Of a DNA stretch of 64,000 nt, positions 18,265-26,838 are shown piece by piece. The notes beneath the pieces were generated by a model that saw nothing but the letters and a program-made list of their open reading frames with translations, ran no database searches and was not told the origin of the DNA. Position 1 is the first letter of the stretch. Each line of letters starts with the position of its first letter. Made by a program: the position numbers and the translations under genes. This DNA comes from Aliarcobacter sp. (GTDB taxonomy: Bacteria > Campylobacterota > Campylobacteria > Campylobacterales > Arcobacteraceae): assembly GCA_028689025.1 (NCBI GenBank), contig JAQTXA010000001.1, forward strand, positions 248,001 to 312,000. Direction: 5' to 3'.

Positions 18265-18846
18265 TAAAGCCTCTATCCACGAAACTACTTGAGTTAAACT
18301 CTCTTTATCTTTTTTTGAAATAAATACTGAGGGTTTATTTTTTCTATTATTTGCAACATCACTTCTCATTAGTTCTAAATCCACATCCACATAAGGTGCT
18401 AAATCTATTTTATTTACCACAAGTAAATCAGAAAATAGTAAACCAGCTCCTTTTTTTCGAGGAATATCAGCACCTTGTGCCACATCTATAATATACATAT
18501 AATAATCAATCAACTCATAAGAAAAGGTAGCACTTAGATTATCTCCACCACTTTCCACAAAAACAATATCAGGATTAAACTTTTCTTCAAGCTCAATAAC
18601 TGCTCTCTGATTCATAGAAATATCGTCTCTGATTGCAGTATGTGGACAACCACCTGTTTCAACTCCTGTGATTCTATTTTCATCTAAATCAAGGTGTTGT
18701 TTTAGGTAATTTGCATCTTCTGTTGTATAAATATCATTTGTTACAATTCCTAAAGAGTATTTGTCTTTTAGAATATTTGTTAAGCTTTCAATTAAAGAAG
18801 TTTTTCCACTTCCAACTGGTCCTGCTATTCCTATTTTTAGTGCCAT
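18256..18846 (-). CDS. ureG: Urease accessory GTPase UreG
   Basis: UreG hydrolyses GTP to drive nickel insertion into urease. The 196-residue protein has P-loop GPVGSGKTSL at residues 8-17, the nickel-site CPHTAIRDD, switch region ESGGDNLSATFS and base-recognition VNKID. It is the last gene of the urease operon, separated from ureF by 128 bases that contain a large palindrome. Its own GGAG sits 6-7 bases before the ATG. Confidence 0.97.
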   Translation of the reverse strand: MALKIGIAGPVGSGKTSLIESLTNILKDKYSLGIVTNDIYTTEDANYLKQHLDLDENRITGVETGGCPHTAIRDDISMNQRAVIELEEKFNPDIVFVESGGDNLSATFSYELIDYYMYIIDVAQGADIPRKKGAGLLFSDLLVVNKIDLAPYVDVDLELMRSDVANNRKNKPSVFISKKDKESLTQVVSWIEALLG

Positions 18847-18870
18847 TCATTACTCCATCTTTAAAATATT

Positions 18871-18974
18871 CTCGATTAAGATTTTTATTCTAGTTCAAGG
18901 CAAAAATTAACTCATTTACTAATAGTAAACTTCGTTGATTTTTAACGCAGAAATAGGATAAAAAGAAAATCGAG
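18871..18974. repeat. 104-bp imperfect palindrome between ureF and ureG
   Basis: The segment begins CTCGATT and ends AATCGAG, and its two halves pair nearly end to end: GCAAAAATTAAC with GTTGATTTTTAACGC and TTTACT with AGTAAA around a 3-base loop at the centre. It starts directly after the ureF stop codon. The shape is that of an intergenic palindromic repeat or MITE-like unit. No other copy was noticed in this window, and no target duplication is clear. Confidence 0.8.
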
Positions 18975-19664
18975 TTATGTTGTGAACATCTTTGGTTCTA
19001 GATTCTTATGAGAGAAGATAATTTCCTCAAATAGTGGATTAAAATTTGTGATTTTATTTTCTATATTTTCAAATCCTAAATCTTCTAAAATCTCATCAAA
19101 CTCAAACAACATTTGTTGTATTTGTGAGGGTTTTATTCTTGATATTTTAAGTGTTGTAGCTGCTATATTTATTAGATTCTTTTTCGTCCACATCACGATA
19201 AAATCTTCCATACAAATATCTAAATCATATGCCAAAACACTTAAAACTATTATCTCATTTGATTCACTTTTCTTTTCTTCTATGCCTTGAAAATACTCTT
19301 TTACAATATCTTTTGAAGCCAGATTTTTTATTTGGGCGAAATAGTTATCTCCCATATTTTTAGAAGCTTTTGCATACTCAAAAGTAAGATATGAAGCATA
19401 TTGATTATCGAGTTTTTTTACTAAATTTAGTTTGTTATTTTCTAAAGCTTCATAAACTTTTTTTATATAAACAAACTCCATTTTTAAGTATTGGTCAATA
19501 ATTAGATTTTTTAGATAAATTTTTAAACCATCTATATCTTTTACATTCTCTTTTATAATATGTGGTTCAAGGCCAAAAGAGTGTACAAAAACACCTGAGG
19601 GAAAGGTTCCATCAAGTATTTGTAAAAATCTGCTTAGGCTTTTTAGATTTGTTTTTTTAGTCAT
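18975..19664 (-). CDS. ureF: Urease accessory protein UreF
   Basis: UreF acts with UreD and UreG in the nickel-loading complex. This 229-residue helical protein begins with the family pattern LSRFLQILDGTFPSGVFVHSFGLEPHI. The ATG at 19664, one base after the ureE stop, is chosen over upstream in-frame ATGs that would run back into ureE. The C-terminus ends where the 104-bp palindrome begins, so the original ending could have been altered by that insertion. Confidence 0.93.
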   Translation of the reverse strand: MTKKTNLKSLSRFLQILDGTFPSGVFVHSFGLEPHIIKENVKDIDGLKIYLKNLIIDQYLKMEFVYIKKVYEALENNKLNLVKKLDNQYASYLTFEYAKASKNMGDNYFAQIKNLASKDIVKEYFQGIEEKKSESNEIIVLSVLAYDLDICMEDFIVMWTKKNLINIAATTLKISRIKPSQIQQMLFEFDEILEDLGFENIENKITNFNPLFEEIIFSHKNLEPKMFTT

Positions 19665-19665
19665 T

Positions 19666-20112
19666 TTAGTGGCTATGGTGTGCTTTACCATTTGGTTTAA
19701 AGTAGCCTTTTGTTTTCTCACACTTTACGGCTGTGTTTGCATAACAATCTTTGATAATATCAGCAAGTGAAATATCATCTAAAACAATGATTTTAAACTC
19801 TTCAATCATCAAAGGTTGATGACGATTTCCAATCTCATAAGCAGTTTTTGCAAATGACAATGCATCACTAAACTCTAAAGTAAAAATCTCATCTTCACTT
19901 CTTTTTACTTTAATTGCATAACCATCATCACAAACTAAAACATCATTTTCATGTAGGTGTGTAAACTTAGCTTTAACAACTAAATTTACACCATTTTTAC
20001 TAACAGCTGTTAAATTTGGTTTTTGCATATCAAACCAAGAGAGTTCAACCTCATCACATGTTTCAATATCTTTTTTTATCTCTATTACTTTTTTTATTAC
20101 GCTAAATGTCAA
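19666..20112 (-). CDS. ureE: Urease accessory nickel chaperone UreE
   Basis: UreE binds Ni(II) and delivers it to the urease activation complex. The 148-residue protein has the UreE N-terminal peptide-binding fold and ends KPNGKAHHSH, a short histidine tail that may bind nickel, much smaller than the His-rich tail in some species. It lies 9 bases after ureC and 1 base before ureF. Confidence 0.9.
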   Translation of the reverse strand: MTFSVIKKVIEIKKDIETCDEVELSWFDMQKPNLTAVSKNGVNLVVKAKFTHLHENDVLVCDDGYAIKVKRSEDEIFTLEFSDALSFAKTAYEIGNRHQPLMIEEFKIIVLDDISLADIIKDCYANTAVKCEKTKGYFKPNGKAHHSH

Positions 20113-20121
20113 AACGATTCC

Positions 20122-21825
20122 TTAAAACATAAAATATTTTTTAGCCATTGGAACTACTGATACATAGTTTGACTCTATTAGTTCACCATTTACTGTTACA
20201 TCATAAGTTTCTGGATCTACTTTTATATCTCCTATGAAGTCATTTAACTTCATATCTTTTTTACCTATATTTCTTGTGTTTTTAACGGCTAACATTGATT
20301 TACTGATTCCAAGTTTTACATCTAAATCATCTTCAAGAGCTACTTTTGAAGTGAATATTACACTTGTTTTCGCCGATGCCTTTCCTAGACTTCCAAACAT
20401 TTTTCTATACATACTTGGTTCTGGTGTTGGAATAGAAGCATTTGAATCACCCATCAAGGCAAGTGCTATAAATCCACCTTTGATGATAATTTCAGGTTTT
20501 ACTCCAAAAAATGCCCTATTCCATAAAACTAAATCAGCCATTTTCCCAACTTCTACACTTCCAACATATTCATCAATTCCTGAAGCGATTGCTGGATTTA
20601 TTGTATATTTTGCGATATATCTTTTGATTCTATTGTTATCACTTTTTTCATCATCACATTCTAATATTCCCCGCTGTTGTTTCATAGAGTCTGCAACTTG
20701 CCATGTTCGTATTAATACTTCTCCAACTCTTCCCATTGCTTGTGAATCTGAACTTGTGATTGAAATTGCACCCATATCGTGAAGTACATCTTCAGCTGCA
20801 ATTGTTTTTCCTCTGATTCTACTTTCAGCAAAACTTACATCTTCTGGAATTTTTGGACTTAAATGGTGACAAACCATAAGCATATCAAGGTGTTCTTCTA
20901 TTGTATTTTTTGTGTATGGTAATGTGGGATTCGTACTTGATGGAAGTACATTTGCCATACCTGCTACTTTTATAATATCAGGGGCATGCCCACCACCAGC
21001 TCCTTCACTGTGGAAAGTGTGAATTGTTCTGTCTTTAAAAGAGCCAACTGTAGTTTCCACAAATCCAGATTCATTAAGTGTATCTGTATGAATTGCAACT
21101 TGTACATCATACTTTTCTGCTACACTTAAACAAGTATCTATAGCATTTGGAGTACTTCCCCAATCCTCGTGGAGTTTTAGCCCCATTGCTCCTGCTTTTA
21201 TCTGAACTTCTAAAGCCTCTTTTGATGAGCTATTCCCTTTTCCCATAAATCCAAAGTTTAAAGGTAAATCATCCACACTTTGAATCATTTTTGCTATGTT
21301 CCAAGCCCCAGGTGTACAAGTTGTAGCATTTGTTCCTGTGTTTGGTCCTGTTCCTCCACCAATCATGGTAGTTACTCCACTTGTTAGTGCTTCATCAATT
21401 TGACCAGGACTTATAAAGTGAATGTGAGTGTCAATTCCACCTGCTGTAATGATTTTCCCCTCAGCTGAAAGTATTTCAGTATTTGCTCCAATTTCTAAGC
21501 CATGTGTTATTCCATCACATAGATTTGGATTTCCTGATTTTCCAATGGCAACTATAATTCCATCTTTGATTCCAATATCAGCTTTGTAAATACCTGTGTA
21601 GTCAATGATTATTGCATTTGTGATAATCAAGTCAGCCACTTCAACAGCAGTTGGACTTTGAGCCATTCCATCACGGATAGTTTTTCCACCACCAAATTTA
21701 CTCTCTTCACCATAAGTTGTATAATCTTTTTCAATTTTTGCGATTAATGAAGTATCGGCAAGTCTAAATCTATCACCAACAGTTGGTCCATACATTGAAG
21801 CATATTTTTCTTTTGACATCTTCAT
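20122..21825 (-). CDS. ureC: Urease alpha (catalytic) subunit
   Basis: Urease hydrolyses urea to ammonia and carbamate. The 567-residue protein has all nickel-site elements: HIHFISPGQ, the carbamylated lysine in [37 protein letters not shown] and the flap [19 protein letters not shown] lies 6 bases before the ATG at 21825, one base after the ureAB stop (TAAGATG), so expression is coupled. Length is normal. Confidence 0.98.
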   Translation of the reverse strand: MKMSKEKYASMYGPTVGDRFRLADTSLIAKIEKDYTTYGEESKFGGGKTIRDGMAQSPTAVEVADLIITNAIIIDYTGIYKADIGIKDGIIVAIGKSGNPNLCDGITHGLEIGANTEILSAEGKIITAGGIDTHIHFISPGQIDEALTSGVTTMIGGGTGPNTGTNATTCTPGAWNIAKMIQSVDDLPLNFGFMGKGNSSSKEALEVQIKAGAMGLKLHEDWGSTPNAIDTCLSVAEKYDVQVAIHTDTLNESGFVETTVGSFKDRTIHTFHSEGAGGGHAPDIIKVAGMANVLPSSTNPTLPYTKNTIEEHLDMLMVCHHLSPKIPEDVSFAESRIRGKTIAAEDVLHDMGAISITSSDSQAMGRVGEVLIRTWQVADSMKQQRGILECDDEKSDNNRIKRYIAKYTINPAIASGIDEYVGSVEVGKMADLVLWNRAFFGVKPEIIIKGGFIALALMGDSNASIPTPEPSMYRKMFGSLGKASAKTSVIFTSKVALEDDLDVKLGISKSMLAVKNTRNIGKKDMKLNDFIGDIKVDPETYDVTVNGELIESNYVSVVPMAKKYFMF

Positions 21826-21826
21826 C

Positions 21827-22504
21827 TTATACTCCTAAAAACTTATTTAGATTTTCCATTGCTTTGGCTTTTACATTCTCATCATCTAAAAAGCCCTCAA
21901 CCAAACCATTAAATCCACTAACATATCTTCTTCCACCAAAATCTATTAAGTTAATACTTTTTATAGAACCTGGTTCAAATCGTACAGAAGTTCCAGCTGC
22001 AATATCAAGTCTTTTCCCATAAGCTTGGTTTCTATCAAAACTTAAAGCACTATTTACTTCAAAGAAATGATAATGTGAACCAATTTGAACTGGTCTATCA
22101 CCTTTGTTTTCCACTTCAATAGTAATTATTTGTTTATTTGCATTTAGTTCTATTTCACCCTCGTCTATTAAATAAGCACCTGGTAAATCTGAACTATTTT
22201 TATATGGGATTGGATTATGAACAGTAACAAGTTTTGTTCCATCATCAAAAGTAGCTTCCACTTGAACCATATGCATCATTGAAGCCACTCCATCCATAAC
22301 ATGCTCTTCTTTTAGAACTTTTGTAGCATCAACCATAAGTTGGGCAACACTTTTTCCATCCCTTGCACCTTCAATTATATATGAACTTAAAATTGCAGTT
22401 GCTTCTGGAAAATTTAGTTTTAAACCTCTCTCTTTTCGCTCTAAAGCGAGTTTTGAAGCTGTATAAAGCATTAGTTTTTCTTGTTCACGATTTGTAAGAA
22501 ACAT
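21827..22504 (-). CDS. ureAB: Fused urease gamma-beta subunit (UreA-UreB fusion)
   Basis: 225 residues. Residues 1-100 match the gamma subunit ([18 protein letters not shown]) and residues from about 110 match the beta subunit ([42 protein letters not shown]). Most bacteria encode these separately; the fusion is known from Helicobacter and Arcobacter. AAGGAG precedes the ATG. It assembles with UreC. Confidence 0.96.
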   Translation of the reverse strand: MFLTNREQEKLMLYTASKLALERKERGLKLNFPEATAILSSYIIEGARDGKSVAQLMVDATKVLKEEHVMDGVASMMHMVQVEATFDDGTKLVTVHNPIPYKNSSDLPGAYLIDEGEIELNANKQIITIEVENKGDRPVQIGSHYHFFEVNSALSFDRNQAYGKRLDIAAGTSVRFEPGSIKSINLIDFGGRRYVSGFNGLVEGFLDDENVKAKAMENLNKFLGV

Positions 22505-22518
22505 TCTATTATCTCCTT

Positions 22519-23271
22519 TTATTGTTTACCTAAATTAAAACTCTTTTTATTTAATTCTTTTCTATAAAGTTCCCAAACTTTAAAGATTTTTGTTTTCAGT
22601 TCAAACATATTATTTGAACTAATAGAACCTAAAATGATTTTTTTATTTCTACTATATGAAAAACTCTCAAAATTTTCCATATAAAGACTTTTTAAAAACT
22701 TTTCATTATTGTTGGTTTTCATATAAAACTTTGCAAAAATGAAATTAACACTACTTTTTCTAATGATATAATCTTTTAATTCATCACCTAAAATATCAAA
22801 TTTTTCCATATATTCTAAACTATTTTCACAATAAAATCTATTTTTTATCATCATTTTTGAGAAATCAAAATTCTCAAAACTTCTTCCACGACTCAAAATA
22901 TCTGTATAAAAAAAAGTTGAATTTTCATCACTTTTTAGATTAAAAAACTGAATATATCGTGAGTCTTTATATAAAATCAACTCATCATTTATAAACTCTA
23001 AATTTGAGTTATTAAAAAGTTGCACATCTATTTTATTTATTCCATACTCTTTTTTTGAGGGATAGATTTTTGTAGCAGATTCAGTTGTGAGTATCAAGTT
23101 TGAATTATCAAGTTTTACAGATGTTCTAAGTCTATCTTTTGGAAAAATTCCCTCACCAATATTTAGCAACTTTATGTAATTTTCTTGCTCATTAAAATGA
23201 TAATGTCTTGATGGAAGTTTCAAACTATCTAATGAAAAAACTTCATCTTTAAAACTAAACTTAATGCTCAT
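22519..23271 (-). CDS. ureD: Urease accessory protein UreD (UreH)
   Basis: UreD is the scaffold that docks on apo-urease and recruits UreF and UreG. The 250-residue sequence is divergent but shows the family pattern [11 protein letters not shown] and [14 protein letters not shown]-like strands. The ATG at 23271 has AGGAG 5-6 bases upstream and is preferred over an in-frame ATG six codons earlier. It is the first gene of the urease operon; a TATAAT-like box lies on the minus strand at 23351-23356. Confidence 0.85.
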   Translation of the reverse strand: MSIKFSFKDEVFSLDSLKLPSRHYHFNEQENYIKLLNIGEGIFPKDRLRTSVKLDNSNLILTTESATKIYPSKKEYGINKIDVQLFNNSNLEFINDELILYKDSRYIQFFNLKSDENSTFFYTDILSRGRSFENFDFSKMMIKNRFYCENSLEYMEKFDILGDELKDYIIRKSSVNFIFAKFYMKTNNNEKFLKSLYMENFESFSYSRNKKIILGSISSNNMFELKTKIFKVWELYRKELNKKSFNLGKQ

Positions 23272-23397
23272 TTTTCTCCTAAAAATCATGCTTTAATCTA
23301 TAAATATTTTATCCAAAAAATCATAGATTACTTTTTTTTCACCTGTATAAATTATATATAGAATTTGACTCTTGTTTTTTGGTTATTGAAAGAAAAA

Positions 23398-23414
23398 CAA
23401 CACTAAAGCAACAC
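23398..23414 (-). promoter_or_regulatory. Tandem GTGTTG motif upstream of ureD
   Basis: On the minus strand GTGTTG occurs twice with starts 11 bases apart (one helical turn), about 42 bases upstream of a TATAAT-like box (23351-23356) for ureD. The same doublet with the same 11-base period lies upstream of urtA, in the opposite orientation to transcription. It could be a shared regulator site. This is inference from motif sharing only. Confidence 0.45.
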
Positions 23415-23428
23415 TTTTATTTTTTTAA
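23409..23428. repeat. Left copy of a 20-bp direct repeat flanking the ORF6N gene
   Basis: CAACACTTTTATTTTTTTAA is repeated exactly at 24441-24460, bracketing a unit of about 1.03 kb that holds the ORF6N/PLD-like gene. This copy overlaps the end of that gene. It looks like a duplication made when the gene was inserted, though the low complexity of the repeat calls for caution. Confidence 0.6.
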
Positions 23429-24283
23429 ATAATCTAATATCTTTAGATTTTCTATTTCAAACTTAGAAAAAGCGAACCACTTTTTACCCAAATCTTTAAG
23501 ACTAGCTCCCAGATGATAAACTTCTTTTTTATCAATAATTAAAAATCTATCGTGGGAATTTTTGAACTCAAAAAGTTCTATATTTTGATATTGAGTTTGA
23601 TATTTTTGAAAATCTAGTTTGAGTTGTTTTGAAATAATTTTTGTATAGATTTTGATTTTAATATTTAGGTATTTTGAAAAAAGAGTAAAAACGCTTTCAT
23701 CTATATAGTTATCTATTAGGATTATTTCATTAGTCGTAAGTTTTAATAAATCATTTATAAAAACATAAGCATCAAAAACTTCTCCATCATAAAATATACC
23801 TTGTTTTGGTTTTAGAGTTTTATCTTCTAAAGCATCGAAAAGTTTGTCAAAATTTTTATCATGGATAGTTAATCTTTGTTCTATTCTTTCAAATCGTTCA
23901 AACATAGGAATATTTTGAGATATTAGTTTTCGCATATCTGCAAAGGTTTTTATAATATAAACTGTAACTTGAGAAGCAACTTTACTTTTTAGAATAGTTG
24001 CTAACATATAAATACCTTGTTCTGTAAAAACTTTTGGATTTGCTCTAGTTTTAGAGAAATTTGCAGTCGAAAATTTCGACCGCAAATCTTCAAACTCATC
24101 ATTTGTCAATTCAAAATAAAAATCATCCATAAATTTATCTTGATTATTACGAACAGCTTCATTGATTCTTTTTGTTTCCACGCCATAAAGTTCTGCTAAA
24201 TCTCTATCTAACATAACTTGATGATTTCTTATTGTGTGGATTTTATCTTTTATGTTATTTTCATTTATAATCAAATTTTGCAT
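23417..24283 (-). CDS. ORF6N-domain protein with C-terminal PLD-like domain
   Basis: 288 residues. Residues 8-110 form an ORF6N (KilA-N related, phage-type DNA-binding) domain: HQVMLDRDLAELYGVETKRI and VFTEQGIYMLATILKS. A short coiled coil follows. Residues from about 163 form a domain with EIILIDNYIDESVFTLF and the HKD-like signature HDRFLIIDKKEVYHLGAS (His-x-Arg-x4-Asp), as in phospholipase D-type nucleases. The same C-terminal domain recurs in the RhuM-type protein at 31942. It lies between the urea transporter and urease operons, bracketed by 20-bp direct repeats. Function unknown; defence or phage regulation is possible. Confidence 0.8.
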   Translation of the reverse strand: MQNLIINENNIKDKIHTIRNHQVMLDRDLAELYGVETKRINEAVRNNQDKFMDDFYFELTNDEFEDLRSKFSTANFSKTRANPKVFTEQGIYMLATILKSKVASQVTVYIIKTFADMRKLISQNIPMFERFERIEQRLTIHDKNFDKLFDALEDKTLKPKQGIFYDGEVFDAYVFINDLLKLTTNEIILIDNYIDESVFTLFSKYLNIKIKIYTKIISKQLKLDFQKYQTQYQNIELFEFKNSHDRFLIIDKKEVYHLGASLKDLGKKWFAFSKFEIENLKILDYLKK

Positions 24284-24393
24284 TTTTTAGCCTTTTGAAT
24301 TTATATGAAGAATTATATAAATTTTTTTGATTAATAATTAAAAATATTACAATCTGTTATTTATTTTTAGAAATGAATTTGAATTACTGAGAA

Positions 24394-24446
24394 CAACACT
24401 TATATGCATTCCCAACGGGAACGTTGGGAAGGAGGAAAGACAACAC
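24394..24446. promoter_or_regulatory. Split CAACAC doublet with an inserted hairpin
   Basis: CAACAC occurs at 24394 and 24441. Compared with the doublet at 23398-23414, the spacer has grown from 5 to 41 bases and contains the REP-like hairpin. It lies between divergent genes, so it could affect either. Regulatory meaning is inferred. Confidence 0.35.
24409..24430. repeat. REP-like 22-bp palindrome
   Basis: TTCCCAACG and CGTTGGGAA form a perfect 9-bp stem around GGAA. It is far more GC-rich than its surroundings. Short palindromes of this type are dispersed in many bacterial genomes and are associated with REP-type (Y1) transposases. No such transposase is in this window. Confidence 0.65.
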
Positions 24447-24460
24447 TTTTATTTTTTTAA
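24441..24460. repeat. Right copy of the 20-bp direct repeat flanking the ORF6N gene
   Basis: Identical to the copy at 23409-23428, directly upstream of the ORF6N gene and beside the REP-like palindrome. Confidence 0.6.
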
Positions 24461-24508
24461 TTCTTATAATTATAATGATACAATTTAAATAAAATATAGG
24501 ATACAGTT

Positions 24509-25279
24509 ATGTTTGAAAGTTTTACATCATCCGCAAAAGATTTAGCAAAAAATCCTTTAGGAATTATTGCCCTTTTTATAGTTTTAGTATATGGATTTGC
24601 ATGTCTATTATTTGGTTTTTCTGCCGAAAAATTAATTAGCGAAGAAAGAATGCCTATTATATATTTTGTTATACTATTTCCTATAGCCATTTTAATTTTA
24701 TTTGGCTGGTTAGTATCAAAACATCACGATAAACTTTATGCTCCTTCTGATTTCAAAGATGATAAATCTTTTTTAGCAACACTAAATCAGAATAAAATAA
24801 AAAATATAAATAATAATGAACTTAATATTGAAGATTTAATTAATTATGGACGTGATTTTGAAATTGTGACTGAAAATGAAGAGAGTATAAAAAGATTACT
24901 TATAGAAAAAAATTTAAATACAGACTTTGAAAATCCTACTATTAAAGTTTTAATTAGACAATTAGCTGCGAGTCAAGGGCTAACTTGGTTTGAAAAAACA
25001 TATAATATAATATTTGGTAGCCAAATTAGAATTTTATTACATGGACAAAATAATATAGATTTTATAATAGATAAAGATTATATTTTAGGAACATTTGAAG
25101 CTACAAAAGAAATACACAAAGAGATATATAAAGATTGGCAGATTAATGATTACTTAAGATTTTTACTAGAGAGCAATTTATTAGAGAAGAAAAATGGAGA
25201 TTTTCTACTAACTACAAGAGGTAGAGAATTTTTAAGAATGATGAAAAATTCAAATTACTCAGAATATAAAAGTCTTTAA
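24509..25279 (+). CDS. Two-TM membrane protein with cytoplasmic C-terminal domain, function unknown
   Basis: 256 residues. Two membrane helices (about 18-38 and 49-68) separated by a short loop are followed by a soluble domain of nearly 190 residues. Its end, FLLESNLLEKKNGDFLLTTRGREFLRMM, reads like a winged helix. Similar two-TM plus cytoplasmic-sensor layouts occur in accessory loci, but I recognise no family. It is divergent from the ORF6N gene and convergent with urtE, from which a strong hairpin separates it. Confidence 0.7.
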   Translation: MFESFTSSAKDLAKNPLGIIALFIVLVYGFACLLFGFSAEKLISEERMPIIYFVILFPIAILILFGWLVSKHHDKLYAPSDFKDDKSFLATLNQNKIKNINNNELNIEDLINYGRDFEIVTENEESIKRLLIEKNLNTDFENPTIKVLIRQLAASQGLTWFEKTYNIIFGSQIRILLHGQNNIDFIIDKDYILGTFEATKEIHKEIYKDWQINDYLRFLLESNLLEKKNGDFLLTTRGREFLRMMKNSNYSEYKSL

Positions 25280-25293
25280 TTTTAATTCTTAGC

Positions 25294-25330
25294 TAAGTAG
25301 TGAATATATAAATCATATATTCACTACTTA
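25294..25330. terminator. Two-way terminator between the membrane protein gene and urtE
   Basis: TAAGTAGTGAATATAT (25294-25309) pairs perfectly over 16 bases with ATATATTCACTACTTA (25315-25330), loop of 5. It separates convergent genes and should stop transcription from both sides. Confidence 0.75.
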
Positions 25331-25350
25331 AATTTTTAACAAATAAAAAT

Positions 25351-26046
25351 CTAAACCGACATATACTTCCTAATAATCTCATCACTAAGTTGCCCTATTT
25401 CTCCATTTGCAACTACACTTCCCCTATCTATTACATAAAAGTCATCCCCATGACGTCTTGCAAATGGTAGTTTTTGCTCTACTAATAACACTGTGATTTG
25501 CTCTTCTTTTGTTAGATAATCGATTACTTCTCCAATTTGAGCTACGATATTTGGTTGGATTCCTTCACTTGGTTCATCTAATATTAGAAAGTTTGGGTCA
25601 ATACACAAAGCTCTTCCAATTGCAAGTTGTTGTTGTTGTCCTCCACTTAAATCTCCACCTTTTCTATTTGCCATATCTTTTAGAACTGGAAATAAGTCAT
25701 AGATTTTATCTGGGATTTTTGTGATTTTATTTCTATTTGACATCACTCCAATTTCTAGATTTTCTTTAACTGTTAGTTGTGCAAAAATCTCTCTTCCTTG
25801 GGGAACATAACCTATTGCAATAGAAGCTCTTTGATAATCTGAAAGTTTTGAAATATCATTTCCCTCGTAGATTAATTTTCCATCTTTGATTGGAAGTAAA
25901 CCCATGATTACTTTACTAATAGTTGTTTTTCCAACTCCATTTCTTCCCATAAGGCAAGTACAACGACCTTTTTTTATCTCTAAATCTAAATCCCACAAAG
26001 TATGACTTTGTCCGTAAAATTGGTTTATTTTTTCTAGTTTTAACAT
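25351..26046 (-). CDS. urtE: Urea ABC transporter ATPase UrtE
   Basis: 231 residues with Walker A GRNGVGKTT, signature LSGGQQQQLAIGRAL and Walker B LILDEPSEGIQP, the LivF-like form used in urea transporters. It is the last gene of urtABCDE, one base after urtD. Paired with UrtD it should power urea import. Proximity to urease supports urea over branched-chain amino acids. Confidence 0.92.
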   Translation of the reverse strand: MLKLEKINQFYGQSHTLWDLDLEIKKGRCTCLMGRNGVGKTTISKVIMGLLPIKDGKLIYEGNDISKLSDYQRASIAIGYVPQGREIFAQLTVKENLEIGVMSNRNKITKIPDKIYDLFPVLKDMANRKGGDLSGGQQQQLAIGRALCIDPNFLILDEPSEGIQPNIVAQIGEVIDYLTKEEQITVLLVEQKLPFARRHGDDFYVIDRGSVVANGEIGQLSDEIIRKYMSV

Positions 26047-26047
26047 T

Positions 26048-26836
26048 CTATTCTCCTAAGTACACACGTCTAACTTTTTCATTATTCTGAATGGCATCCA
26101 TTGAACCCTCAGCCAAAACAGAACCCTCATGTAAAACTGTAACTTTTTTTGCGATACTTCTTATAAATTCCATATCATGTTCTACCACTACAACTGCATT
26201 TTCTTTTGCAAGACTTGTTAAAATCTCTGCTGTTTTTTCCACTTCTTGTGGTGTCATTCCTGCAACTGGTTCATCTACAAGGAGAAGTTTTGGCTCTTGC
26301 ATGATTAACATTCCAATTTCTAACCACTGTTTTTGACCGTGAGATAGAATTCCTGCTTCTTGTTTATACAGTTCTTTTAGACCAATTAGTTTCATTGTCT
26401 CTTCAATTTTATCTTTTTGCTCGCTACTTAATTTTGAAAAAAGTGTTTTGAAAAATCTTTTATCATCTTTCATTGCAAGTTCTAGGTTTTCAAAAACCGT
26501 ATGGTTTTGAAAAACTGTTGGTTTTTGAAACTTTCTTCCTATTCCGATTTCGGCAATTGCTGGTTCATCCATACTTAATAAATCAACTGAATGTCCAAAA
26601 ATCACAGTTCCAGAATCTGGTCTTGTTTTTCCAGTTACCACATCCATCATTGTAGATTTTCCAGCGCCATTTGCTCCAATAATACATCTTAATTCACCAT
26701 AATCAATAGAAAAACTTAGATTATTTAAAGCCTTAAATCCATCAAAACTAACACTTACACCATCAACAAGGAGAATTCTGCTTCCTATTTTAAGCTCACC
26801 AATATCAGTTTCATTATCTCTTTTTAATCTTTCCAT
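26048..26836 (-). CDS. urtD: Urea ABC transporter ATPase UrtD
   Basis: 262 residues from the ATG two bases after the urtC stop; an upstream in-frame ATG lies inside urtC and is rejected. Walker A is GANGAGKSTMMD, signature LSHGQKQWLEIG (the variant seen in UrtD/LivG) and Walker B LLLVDEPVAGM. It pairs with UrtE under the two permeases. Confidence 0.92.
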   Translation of the reverse strand: MERLKRDNETDIGELKIGSRILLVDGVSVSFDGFKALNNLSFSIDYGELRCIIGANGAGKSTMMDVVTGKTRPDSGTVIFGHSVDLLSMDEPAIAEIGIGRKFQKPTVFQNHTVFENLELAMKDDKRFFKTLFSKLSSEQKDKIEETMKLIGLKELYKQEAGILSHGQKQWLEIGMLIMQEPKLLLVDEPVAGMTPQEVEKTAEILTSLAKENAVVVVEHDMEFIRSIAKKVTVLHEGSVLAEGSMDAIQNNEKVRRVYLGE

Positions 26837-26838
26837 CT

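Noticed and set aside
20234-20782. Long plus-strand open frame (182 codons) opposite ureC
   Set aside because: Lies wholly antisense to a strongly conserved catalytic subunit and has no family resemblance; a by-product of codon use.
24386-24400. CTGAGA as part of a TPP riboswitch
   Set aside because: No matching ACCTGA-type partner or stem structure around it; it lies next to unrelated genes.
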